Source: Maricaulis sp963976135
GTDB taxonomy: Bacteria; Pseudomonadota; Alphaproteobacteria; Caulobacterales; Maricaulaceae
DNA length: 6,291 nt
Assembly (NCBI RefSeq): GCF_963976135.1
Contig: NZ_CAXBKN010000123.1
Coordinates: 1 to 6,291, forward strand
Direction of reading: 5' to 3'
Every line of letters begins with the position of its first letter. Within the stretch, counting starts at the first letter, position 1. Under the pieces are notes generated by a model. It saw only the letters and a list, made by a program, of their open reading frames with translations. It had not been told where the DNA came from and made no database searches. Of this stretch, positions 1 to 5,922 are shown one piece after another. The position numbers were made by a program, and so were the translations under genes.

Positions 1-9
1 TATATTGCA

Positions 10-19
10 TCTGCGAAAA
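10..19 (+). promoter_or_regulatory. Candidate operator upstream of the thiolase promoter
   Basis: The 10-mer TCTGCGAAAA lies 3 bp upstream of the candidate -35 box of the thiolase gene, a usual place for an activator site. The identical 10-mer occurs at 2259-2268 between the Lrp-family regulator gene and bkdA1. Seen directly: exact identity and location in two control regions. Inferred: binding by the Lrp-type regulator or another shared regulator. This copy lacks the full TTTC-N3-GAAA symmetry of the second copy and keeps only TC-TGC-GA, so it may be a weaker site or a coincidence. Confidence 0.35.
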
Positions 20-22
20 GAC

Positions 23-50
23 TTGACGCGGTGCCGCATGTTTTCATCAT
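23..50 (+). promoter_or_regulatory. Candidate sigma-70-type promoter of the thiolase-GNAT unit
   Basis: TTGACG at 23-28 matches the -35 consensus in 5 of 6 bases. After 16 bp, CATCAT at 45-50 matches the -10 consensus TATAAT in 4 of 6. Transcription would begin near 57, leaving a leader of about 37 nt before the ATG at 94. A transcript starting there could not include the upstream ATG at 31, which agrees with choosing the start at 94. The -10 box is only moderate, so this is a prediction from sequence alone. Confidence 0.4.
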
Positions 51-80
51 GCGCGCCAGAATACACACCATCCCTTCCCT

Positions 81-86
81 GAGGAG
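81..86 (+). promoter_or_regulatory. Ribosome binding site that sets the thiolase start
   Basis: GAGGAG at 81-86 is a good Shine-Dalgarno sequence 7 nt before the ATG at 94. The in-frame ATG at 31 has no comparable sequence upstream and would add 21 residues that do not look like a thiolase N-terminus. This site therefore decides the start. Confidence 0.75.
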
Positions 87-93
87 ACTTCAG

Positions 94-1281
94 ATGAGTG
101 CAGTTGATGATCCAGTCGTCATTGTCGGTATGGCGCGCACCCCGATGGGTGGCCTGCTCGGCGAGCTGACGACGCTGTCGGCCAATGAACTCGGTGCCAT
201 TGCGGTCAAGGCCGCCATGGAAGAGGCTGGCGTTGCCGGTGAAGATGTCGACCAGATTTTCATGGGCAATGTCCTCGGTGCCGGCCAGGGCCAGGCCCCG
301 GCGCGCCAGGCGGGCATCAAGGCCGGCCTGCCGAAATCCGTCGAAGCGACCACGCTCAACAAGATGTGCGGGTCGGGCATGCAGGCCGCGATCATGGGGC
401 GTTCAGCCCTGCTGGCCGGCGATGCCGACATCATCGTCGCAGGCGGTATGGAATCGATGAGCAATGCGCCGCATCTTCTGCCGACCCATCGTTCCGGCAT
501 GAAATACGGCCATGACGTGCTCAAGGACCACATGGCCCAGGACGGGCTCGAGGACGCCTATGAGAAAAAGCCGATGGGCGTCTATGCCGACATGATAGCG
601 CAGGAACACCAGTTCACGCGCGAACAGCAGGATGCCTATGCGCTGGAAACCCTGGCCCGGGCCCAGCGCGCGACCAAGAATGGTGATTTCAAGCGCGAGA
701 TTACGCCGGTGACGATGACGACCCGCAAGGGAGATGTCGTGGTCGATACCGATGAGTTGCCGCGCCGCGCCATGCCGGACAAGATCCCCTCCCTGCGCCC
801 CGCCTTCGGCAAGGACGGCACCGTCACCGCCGCCAATGCCTCGGGCATTTCCGACGGCGCTGCAGCCCTGGTGCTGATGCGCAAATCAGAAGCCGAACGC
901 CGCGGTCTCAAACCACTCGCCCGCATCGTCGCCACGGCAGCCCATGCGCATGAGCCGGCCTATTTCACCACCGCTCCCGTGCCTGCCATGCGCAAGGCCG
1001 TCGAGCGCGCCGGCTGGACGATCGAGGATGTCGATCTGTGGGAAATCAACGAGGCGTTCGCCGTCGTGCCGATGATCGCGATGAAAGAGCTCGGCCTCAG
1101 CCATGACAAGGTGAACGTCAATGGCGGCGCCTGTGCCCTGGGTCACCCGATCGGGGCCTCCGGTGCCCGCGTCATCGTCACCCTGATCGCCGCGCTCGAA
1201 AAGCATGGCAAGACCAAGGGCGTCGCCTCGCTCTGCATCGGCGGCGGCGAAGCCACCGCTGTGGCGATCGAACGGCTCTAG
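94..1281 (+). CDS. Acetyl-CoA C-acetyltransferase (thiolase), probably 2-methylacetoacetyl-CoA/acetoacetyl-CoA thiolase
   Basis: The 395-residue product has the usual length of a tetrameric biosynthetic thiolase, a cytosolic enzyme that reversibly condenses two acetyl-CoA or cleaves acetoacetyl-CoA. The nucleophilic Cys92 sits in NKMCGSGMQ, the NEAF motif follows later, His351 lies in GGACALGHPIGASGAR, and the second catalytic Cys381 is in CIGGGEA. Spacing matches Zoogloea thiolase (Cys89, His348, Cys378) shifted by three residues, which supports the start at 94. Residue 291 is Phe (in AYFTTAPVPA). The Zoogloea enzyme has Met288 there, and human mitochondrial T2 has Phe325, which is linked to 2-methyl-branched substrates. 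T2 follows this Phe with Pro; here Thr292 follows. Together with the nearby bkd operon this suggests, but does not prove, a role in the final step of isoleucine breakdown. A role in acetoacetyl-CoA or polyhydroxybutyrate metabolism remains possible. The GNAT gene follows after 2 nt, probably on the same mRNA. Confidence 0.93.
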   Translation: MSAVDDPVVIVGMARTPMGGLLGELTTLSANELGAIAVKAAMEEAGVAGEDVDQIFMGNVLGAGQGQAPARQAGIKAGLPKSVEATTLNKMCGSGMQAAIMGRSALLAGDADIIVAGGMESMSNAPHLLPTHRSGMKYGHDVLKDHMAQDGLEDAYEKKPMGVYADMIAQEHQFTREQQDAYALETLARAQRATKNGDFKREITPVTMTTRKGDVVVDTDELPRRAMPDKIPSLRPAFGKDGTVTAANASGISDGAAALVLMRKSEAERRGLKPLARIVATAAHAHEPAYFTTAPVPAMRKAVERAGWTIEDVDLWEINEAFAVVPMIAMKELGLSHDKVNVNGGACALGHPIGASGARVIVTLIAALEKHGKTKGVASLCIGGGEATAVAIERL

Positions 1282-1283
1282 CC

Positions 1284-1718
1284 TTGCAGGACGACAGCGA
1301 TCAGGCGGTGGACGGGATCCGGTTCGAGGACCGTCCACCGCCGGTCGCTGATTTCATTGCGATGAGGGCCGAATGCGGCTGGGGCGAGCTCTCGCCCGGG
1401 CTGGCCGGGCCGGCGCTCGAATCCTCCTTGCTTGCCATCACGGCTCTGGATGCTGATGGCCGTATTGCCGGCTTCGTTCGCGCGATCGGCGATCCGCTTT
1501 ATCTCTATATCCAGGATGCGATCATCGCCCCTGAGCGACGCGGCAGCGGTCTCGGGAACGCCATGATGCAGCGTCTGCTTGCGCGCATCGACGCCGATTT
1601 CCCGAATGCCCATGTGATGTTGATGTGTGCCAAGGGACGCGAAGGCTTCTATGCCCGGCTTGGTTTCGAAGCCCGCCCGAGCGGGAAATTCGGGCCGGGC
1701 ATGCAGCGATTGCGCTAG
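1284..1718 (+). CDS. GNAT-family N-acetyltransferase, substrate unknown
   Basis: The 144-residue product is a single compact GNAT domain, which would move an acetyl group from acetyl-CoA to an amine. The acetyl-CoA pyrophosphate-binding loop is visible as APERRGSGLGNAM (about residues 82-94, with Arg86, Gly87, Gly89 and Gly91). It follows the strand LYIQDAIIAP. The C-terminal part has GREGFYARLGF (about 118-128), with Tyr123 at the position often used as general acid, and ends with a GPGM motif. No signal peptide or membrane segment is seen. The start is uncertain. The TTG at 1284, 2 nt after the thiolase stop, gives the longest frame but has no clear Shine-Dalgarno. A GTG at 1308 would remove 8 residues without touching the fold. 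Tight linkage to the thiolase suggests co-transcription and perhaps translational coupling. The substrate cannot be read from sequence. The gene ends 18 nt from the convergent regulator gene. Confidence 0.82.
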   Translation: MQDDSDQAVDGIRFEDRPPPVADFIAMRAECGWGELSPGLAGPALESSLLAITALDADGRIAGFVRAIGDPLYLYIQDAIIAPERRGSGLGNAMMQRLLARIDADFPNAHVMLMCAKGREGFYARLGFEARPSGKFGPGMQRLR

Positions 1719-1736
1719 AGCCGCCGCAAGCAGGCC

Positions 1737-2216
1737 TTAGCCCTGGATATGTCCCAGCGGCAGGCCCTTGCCGTCCTTGATATTGCGCACCTGCACCGAA
1801 GTGCGGAAATCGCCGACGATGTCGAGCGGGATCATGCGTTCGGAGATGAACTCGTTATAGGCGTCGATATCGGCCATCACGACCTTGACCAGATAGTCAT
1901 AGGGGCCGGTCATCATGCAGGCCTCGGTCACTTCAGGGAAGCTCTGGACGGCCTTCTCGAACTTGACGTAATTGGCCTTGCGCGCCGGTGATATCTTGAC
2001 CTCGAGATAGGCGGTAAACATCAGGCCGAGGGCGCGGCGGTCGAGCTCGACCGAGCGCCGCTTGATGATGCCATCGGTTTCCAGACGCCGGATCCGGCGC
2101 CAGCAGGGGGAGGGGGTCAGCCCCACGATTTCGGCGATATCGGCAACCGAGCGGCCTGCGTCTTCCTGCAGGGCTTCAAGGATGCGGACGTCAATCAGGT
2201 CTAGGTTCGCGAGCAT
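1737..2216 (-). CDS. bkdR: Lrp/AsnC-family transcriptional regulator, BkdR-like
   Basis: The 159-residue product has the standard Lrp/AsnC layout. An N-terminal winged helix-turn-helix covers about residues 5-55, with the recognition helix in LTPSPCWRRIRRLE (33-46). A C-terminal RAM ligand-binding domain runs from about 67 to 148 and includes the GPYDYLVKV strand. Family members bind DNA as dimers or octamers and respond to amino acids. The gene is divergent from bkdA1. In Pseudomonas putida a 161-residue Lrp homologue, BkdR, sits the same way and activates the bkd operon in response to branched-chain amino acids. The role here is inferred from family and position, and the symbol is tentative. 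A GGGGG run (2221-2225 on the minus strand) lies 4 nt before the ATG and may serve as a slightly close ribosome binding site. Autoregulation is plausible because candidate operators lie in its own leader and promoter region. Confidence 0.9.
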   Translation of the reverse strand: MLANLDLIDVRILEALQEDAGRSVADIAEIVGLTPSPCWRRIRRLETDGIIKRRSVELDRRALGLMFTAYLEVKISPARKANYVKFEKAVQSFPEVTEACMMTGPYDYLVKVVMADIDAYNEFISERMIPLDIVGDFRTSVQVRNIKDGKGLPLGHIQG

Positions 2217-2243
2217 TTTTCCCCCAAAATCAGTATTTGGAGG

Positions 2244-2271
2244 AAATTAGTCTACATTTCTGCGAAAACAA
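2244..2271 (-). promoter_or_regulatory. Weak candidate promoter of the Lrp-family regulator gene
   Basis: On the minus strand TTGTTT (2271-2266) resembles a -35 box. It is followed after 16 bp by TAATTT (2249-2244), which matches the -10 consensus in only 3 of 6 positions. The TTTC-TGC-GAAA palindrome at 2257-2267 would lie between the boxes, where a bound regulator could repress its own gene. This is the best pair I could find in the region, but it is poor. Confidence 0.2.
2257..2267. promoter_or_regulatory. Candidate operator TTTC-TGC-GAAA in the divergent control region
   Basis: TTTCTGCGAAA is a perfect TTTC-N3-GAAA palindrome, between the regulator gene (starts at 2216) and bkdA1 (starts at 2399). 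Its TCTGCGAAAA part (2259-2268) is repeated exactly at 10-19 upstream of the thiolase. Lrp-family proteins often bind short imperfect palindromes, and this one is well placed to control both divergent genes. Binding is inferred only. Confidence 0.4.
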
Positions 2272-2274
2272 ACC

Positions 2275-2320
2275 CGGAAATGGCACCTTGTTCCAGTAGT
2301 AGACAAGGTGGACGTTTCCG
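2275..2320. promoter_or_regulatory. Nested inverted repeat in the bkdA1 upstream region
   Basis: Two sets of arms share one centre near 2297. The outer arms are CGGAAA (2275-2280) and TTTCCG (2315-2320). The inner arms are CACCTTGT (2284-2291) and ACAAGGTG (2303-2310), around an 11-nt spacer. All 14 arm bases per side are perfectly complementary, with only 3 and 4 nt unpaired between inner and outer arms. It lies 79-124 bp before the bkdA1 start. It could be a two-half-site operator for the Lrp-type regulator or a hairpin in the bkd mRNA leader. There is no T-run after it, so a classic terminator is unlikely. The rest of the 182-bp gap, 2321-2398, showed no clear promoter. Confidence 0.5.
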
Positions 2321-2398
2321 CGTTAGACGCCCTCGCACACGCTTGGTCGTGCACACCTATTCCCTGGCAGGTTTTGCCGATGTTTTCAGCGAGAGCTC

Positions 2399-3628
2399 AT
2401 GGCACACACTGATCCCCGATTTCACGTCCCGGCGCCACATGCGCGCCCTGGCGATACGCCGGATTTCTCACATATCGAAATCCCGCCGGCCGGTACGGCC
2501 CGGCGTCCCGAGGTCTCGATCGCCGGAAGTGAAACCCTCGATCTGGCCCTCGGCCTGGTTCGGGTGCTCGACCATAACCACCAGGCGGTCGGCGAATGGG
2601 ATCCCAAGCTCGAGCCGGAACTGCTGCGCCAGGGCCTGCGCCATATGGTGCTGACCCGCGTCTATGACGAGCGGATGCAGAAGCTGCAGCGCCAAGGCAA
2701 GATGAGCTTCTACATGAAATCCATGGGCGAGGAGGCCGTTGCCGTCGCTGCCGCGATGGCGCTCGAGAAGACCGATATGGTTTTCCCCTCCTATCGCCAG
2801 CAGGGCATTCTGTTCGCGCGTGGCCGCGATATTGTCGACATGATGTGCCATTGCATCTCCAATAGCCGCGACAATCTCAAGGGCCGGCAATTGCCGGTGC
2901 ATTACACCTGGGCCGAGGGCAATTTCTTCTCGATCTCGGGCAATCTGACGACACAATTCCCGCAGGCCGTCGGCTATGCGATGGCGTGCCAGTTCAAGGG
3001 CGAAAGCCGCATCACGGCGAGCTGGATCGGCGACGGCTCCACTGCCGAGGGTGATTTCCACGGCGCGCTCGTGCTGGCCTCGACCTATCGCGCACCGGTC
3101 ATCCTCAATATCGTCAATAATCAGTGGGCGATCTCGACCTTCCAGGGCATGGCCGCCGGTGAGAGTCAGACTTTCGCGCTCAAGGGCATTGGCTATGGCC
3201 TCGCCTCGCTGCGGATTGATGGCAATGATTTCCTCGCCGTCTATGCCGCCACCAAATGGGCCGCCGAGCGCGCCCGCGCCGGTCATGGCGCCACGGTGAT
3301 CGAGAGCTATACCTATCGCGCCGACGCGCACTCCACCTCTGATGATCCCTCCGGTTACCGGCCCAAGGGTGAGGGCGATGCCTGGCCGTTGGGCGATCCG
3401 GTCGAGCGGTTGAAAAACCATCTCATCGGTCTGGGTGAATGGGATGAGGAACGTCACGCGGCGCTCGAGAAGGAACTCGATCAGCTCGTGATCGCCTCCT
3501 ACAAGGAAGCCGAGACCTATGGCACCCTGCATGACGGTCCGCTATCGCCGGTGCAGACCATGTTCGAGGATGTCTATGCCGAACCCGATTGGCGCCTGCG
3601 CCGTCAACGCCGCGATCTGGGGGTATAG
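2399..3628 (+). CDS. bkdA1: Branched-chain 2-oxoacid dehydrogenase E1 component, alpha subunit
   Basis: The 409-residue product is the thiamine-diphosphate-binding alpha subunit of the decarboxylating E1 (alpha2beta2) of the branched-chain 2-oxoacid dehydrogenase complex. It acts in the cytosol on 2-oxoisovalerate, 2-oxoisocaproate and 2-oxo-3-methylvalerate. The ThDP-binding motif begins with GDG at 211-213 and ends at Asn240-Asn241 (VNNQWAIS). The loop YRADAHSTSDDPSGYR includes His311 and Ser312-Asp316, matching the HSTSDD phosphorylation-loop region of branched-chain E1 alpha. The long N-terminal extension (FHVPAPHARPG, then LVRVLDHN) and the length match P. putida BkdA1 (410 aa) as I recall it, rather than pyruvate dehydrogenase E1 alpha. 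That N-terminal match supports the ATG at 2399, although the Shine-Dalgarno (GAGAG, 2391-2395) is weak. This is the first gene of the operon; bkdA2 starts 3 nt after the stop. Low basal translation with activation at the promoter would fit the weak site, but that is speculation. Confidence 0.95.
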   Translation: MAHTDPRFHVPAPHARPGDTPDFSHIEIPPAGTARRPEVSIAGSETLDLALGLVRVLDHNHQAVGEWDPKLEPELLRQGLRHMVLTRVYDERMQKLQRQGKMSFYMKSMGEEAVAVAAAMALEKTDMVFPSYRQQGILFARGRDIVDMMCHCISNSRDNLKGRQLPVHYTWAEGNFFSISGNLTTQFPQAVGYAMACQFKGESRITASWIGDGSTAEGDFHGALVLASTYRAPVILNIVNNQWAISTFQGMAAGESQTFALKGIGYGLASLRIDGNDFLAVYAATKWAAERARAGHGATVIESYTYRADAHSTSDDPSGYRPKGEGDAWPLGDPVERLKNHLIGLGEWDEERHAALEKELDQLVIASYKEAETYGTLHDGPLSPVQTMFEDVYAEPDWRLRRQRRDLGV

Positions 3629-3631
3629 GTC

Positions 3632-4645
3632 ATGAGCAAGATGAACATGATCCAGGCCCTCAATTCGGCCATGGACAATATGATGGAGCGCGACGCCAAT
3701 GTGCTCGCCTTCGGTGAAGATGCCGGTTATTTCGGCGGCGTGTTCCGCGTCACCGCCGGCCTGCAGGAAAAATACGGTCTCGACCGTTGTTTCGACGCAC
3801 CGATCAATGAGGCGGCGATCGTTGCCATGGCGATCGGTATGGCGGCCAATGGTCTCAAGCCTGTCGCCGAGATCCAGTTCTCTGACTATATCTTTCCCGG
3901 CTTCGACCAGATCGTTTCCGAATTGTCGCGCCTGCGATATCGCACGGCCGGTACCTTCACCGCGCCGGTCGTGATTCGCACGCCGTCAGGCGGCGGCATT
4001 CGTGGCGGCCAGACCCACTCGATGAGTCCGGAAGCCTTCTTCACCCATATCCCGGGCATCCAGGTCGTGATGCCATCCAACCCCTATGACGCCAAGGGCC
4101 TGCTGATCGCCGCGATCGAAAGCCCGGACCCGGTCGTCTTCTTCGAGCCGAAGCGCCTGTATAATGGCCCCTTCGATGGTGGTGCCGGCAAGGCGCTGGA
4201 AGCCTGGGGCAAGCATCCCAAGGGCGAGGTTCCTGAAAACCATTACAGCCTGCCGATCGGCAAGGCCGATGTCGTGCGTGAAGGCTCGGCGATGACGATT
4301 GTCACCTATGGCACGCTGGTCCATGTCGCCCTGGCGGCGGCGGAGCAATCGGGCATTGATGCCGAAATCATCGATCTGCGCACCCTGATTCCCTATGATA
4401 TCGAAACCATCGCGGCCTCGGTCAACAAGACCGGCCGCTGCATCGTCGCCCAGGAAGCCCCGCGTACATCGGGCTTCGGTGCCGAGCTGGCGGCCCAGAT
4501 CCAGGAAGACTGTTTCTTTGCCCTCGAGACCCCGATCAAGCGCGTCACCGGCTGGGACACACCCTATCCGCATGCGCATGAATGGTCCTATTTCCCCGGT
4601 CCGCAGCGTTTCATTGACGCGATGCGTGAAGTTCTGGAGGCCTGA
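3632..4645 (+). CDS. bkdA2: Branched-chain 2-oxoacid dehydrogenase E1 component, beta subunit
   Basis: The 337-residue product is the beta subunit of the E1 heterotetramer. It completes the ThDP site and passes the acyl group to the lipoyl domain of E2. The N-terminal pyrimidine-binding domain has FGEDAGYFGGVF, then INEAAI with Glu60, the conserved glutamate that contacts the thiamine aminopyrimidine, and GGGIRGGQTHS with His129. The C-terminal transketolase-type domain carries IIDLRTLIPYD and ends with HAHEWSYFPGPQRFIDAM. The length agrees with P. putida BkdA2 and E1 beta subunits in general. A GGGGG run (3619-3623) 8 nt before the ATG lies inside the end of bkdA1 and can act as ribosome binding site, so translation is probably coupled. 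The downstream gene overlaps its stop codon. A pyruvate-type E1 beta is possible by fold, but its alpha partner argues for the branched-chain enzyme. Confidence 0.95.
   Translation: MSKMNMIQALNSAMDNMMERDANVLAFGEDAGYFGGVFRVTAGLQEKYGLDRCFDAPINEAAIVAMAIGMAANGLKPVAEIQFSDYIFPGFDQIVSELSRLRYRTAGTFTAPVVIRTPSGGGIRGGQTHSMSPEAFFTHIPGIQVVMPSNPYDAKGLLIAAIESPDPVVFFEPKRLYNGPFDGGAGKALEAWGKHPKGEVPENHYSLPIGKADVVREGSAMTIVTYGTLVHVALAAAEQSGIDAEIIDLRTLIPYDIETIAASVNKTGRCIVAQEAPRTSGFGAELAAQIQEDCFFALETPIKRVTGWDTPYPHAHEWSYFPGPQRFIDAMREVLEA
4636..4640 (+). promoter_or_regulatory. Ribosome binding site of bkdB, inside the end of bkdA2
   Basis: GGAGG at 4636-4640 is a strong Shine-Dalgarno. It lies 4 nt before the first ATG (4645, sharing its A with the bkdA2 TGA stop) and 7 nt before the second, adjacent in-frame ATG (4648). 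Spacing favours 4648 as the main start, which would remove one Met only. Confidence 0.6.
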
Positions 4646-5889
4646 TGATGAGCGAATACCGCTACAAGATGCCCGATGTCGGCGAAGGCATTGTCGAGGC
4701 CGAAATCGTTGAATGGCATGTGAAGGTCGGCGATACCGTCACTGAAGACCAGCACGTGCTCGACGTGATGACCGACAAGGCGACCGTCGAAATCCCCTGC
4801 GCCGTCAATGGCACGGTGACCAAGCTGGTTGGCGCGCCGGGCGATATCGTCGCGGTCGGCACCGAGATCATGTTCATTGCCGTCGATGGCGCCGTGCCGG
4901 CCGAAGAGGCTGCGCCGAAGGTGGACGAAGCCGAACCGGCCGTTGCCCCTGTGGTCGAGACCGCCAAGCCGACGCCGGCGCCTTCCATCGCCTCGCGCCC
5001 GGTCGGTGAACGCGCCCTGGCCAGCCCGGCCGTGCGCAAGCGCGCCCTGGAAGCAGAAATCGAACTGGCGGCCGTGCCCGGCACTGGCCCGGCTGGCCGT
5101 ATCACCCATGACGATCTCGATGATTTCATCGCCTCGGGTGGCCGTCTTGTTGCCCATTCCGGTGGTGGCTCGGCCCTGCGGTCTCCGCGCACCGGCATTA
5201 CCGAGGAAAAGCTGATCGGCCTGCGCCGGCGCATTTCCGAGAACATGTCGCATGCCCAGCGCACCATCCCTTCGATCGCCTATGTCGAGGAAATCGACGT
5301 CACGGCGCTGGAAGAACTGCGCGCGCATCTCAATTCCAAGAAGGGCGACGACCAGACCAAGCTGACCTTCATCCCCTTCCTCGTCATGGCCCTGACCAAG
5401 GCCCTGCCGGACACGCCGCAGGCCAATGCCCATTTCGATGGCGAGGCGATGCTGCTGACCAAATACCAGGGTGTGCATTGCGGCATCGCCGCGGCAACGC
5501 CCAACGGATTGATGGTGCCGGTGATCAAGCACGCCGAAGCGCTCGATATCTGGCAGATCGCCGCCGAACTGGCCCGCCTCGGCGCCGCCGCCAAGGCCGG
5601 CAAGGCGGCGAAGGACGAGCTCTCCGGTTCGACCATCACCATCACCTCGCTCGGTGCGATTGGCGGGCTCGTCACCACGCCGATCCTCAATGCCCCCGAG
5701 GTCGCGATCATCGGCGTCAACAAGATGCAGACCCTGCCGCGCTATAATGCCGAAGGCTCGGTCGTCCCGCGCAAGCTGATGAATCTCTCCTCCTGCTTCG
5801 ATCACCGCATCGTCGACGGCTATGACGCCGCCATCCTGATCCAGCGGGTCAAGGGATTGCTGGAGAACCCGGCGACGCTGTTTATGTGA
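4645..5889 (+). CDS. bkdB: Dihydrolipoyl acyltransferase (E2) of branched-chain 2-oxoacid dehydrogenase
   Basis: The 414-residue product is the core of the complex, taking the acyl group from E1 on its lipoyl arm and passing it to CoA. One lipoyl domain spans about residues 1-80, with the lipoylated Lys45 in MTDKATVEIP. An Ala/Pro/Glu-rich flexible linker (about 86-122) leads to the peripheral-subunit-binding domain (about 124-162, ALASPAVRKRALE then GPAGRITHDDLDDFI). A second linker and the catalytic acyltransferase domain (about 185-414) follow, with HRIVDG at 387-392 (His387, Asp391). A single lipoyl domain and 414 residues fit bkdB (P. putida about 423 aa). The sequence alone cannot separate branched-chain from other acyl specificities; the operon does. 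The ATG at 4645 overlaps the bkdA2 stop by 1 nt, and the ATG at 4648 is better spaced from the GGAGG. The gene ends in tandem TGA TGA. The E3 gene usual in this operon does not follow. Confidence 0.95.
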   Translation: MMSEYRYKMPDVGEGIVEAEIVEWHVKVGDTVTEDQHVLDVMTDKATVEIPCAVNGTVTKLVGAPGDIVAVGTEIMFIAVDGAVPAEEAAPKVDEAEPAVAPVVETAKPTPAPSIASRPVGERALASPAVRKRALEAEIELAAVPGTGPAGRITHDDLDDFIASGGRLVAHSGGGSALRSPRTGITEEKLIGLRRRISENMSHAQRTIPSIAYVEEIDVTALEELRAHLNSKKGDDQTKLTFIPFLVMALTKALPDTPQANAHFDGEAMLLTKYQGVHCGIAAATPNGLMVPVIKHAEALDIWQIAAELARLGAAAKAGKAAKDELSGSTITITSLGAIGGLVTTPILNAPEVAIIGVNKMQTLPRYNAEGSVVPRKLMNLSSCFDHRIVDGYDAAILIQRVKGLLENPATLFM

Positions 5890-5897
5890 TGAGCGAC

Positions 5898-5921
5898 GGG
5901 GGCACACTGTTGTGTGTCCCC
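5898..5921 (+). terminator. Strong hairpin just after bkdB, probable operon 3' end
   Basis: GGGGGCACAC (5898-5907) pairs with GTGTGTCCCC (5912-5921) around the 4-nt loop TGTT: 10 continuous pairs, of which one is G-U. It begins 8 nt after the bkdB stop. No T-run follows (CATTGG), so this is not a textbook intrinsic terminator. It may still stop transcription, protect the mRNA 3' end from exonucleases, or mark a processing site. Confidence 0.55.
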
Positions 5922-5922
5922 A

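Noticed and set aside
31..93. N-terminal 21-residue extension of the thiolase from the ATG at 31
   Set aside because: It overlaps the candidate promoter spacer, has no ribosome binding site and adds residues not seen in thiolases. The ATG at 94 has GAGGAG at ideal distance.
1710..1729. Short inverted repeat TTGCG/CGCAA between the convergent GNAT and regulator genes, as a shared terminator
   Set aside because: Only 5 bp with a 10-nt loop and no T-run; too weak to call.
2280..2654. Open frame beginning in the bkdA1 leader and overlapping its 5' end, as a possible leader peptide
   Set aside because: It runs far into bkdA1 in another frame, starts inside the dyad, has no ribosome binding site and no run of Leu, Ile or Val codons expected of an attenuator peptide.
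2468..3532. Long open frame on the minus strand (354 codons) opposite bkdA1
   Set aside because: It is antisense to a conserved E1 alpha gene and its translation resembles no family. It is explained by third-position bias.
2399..5889. Alternative reading of the operon as a pyruvate dehydrogenase complex
   Set aside because: The E1 alpha N-terminal extension, the HSTSDDPSGYR loop and the divergent Lrp-type regulator match the branched-chain (bkd) system better.
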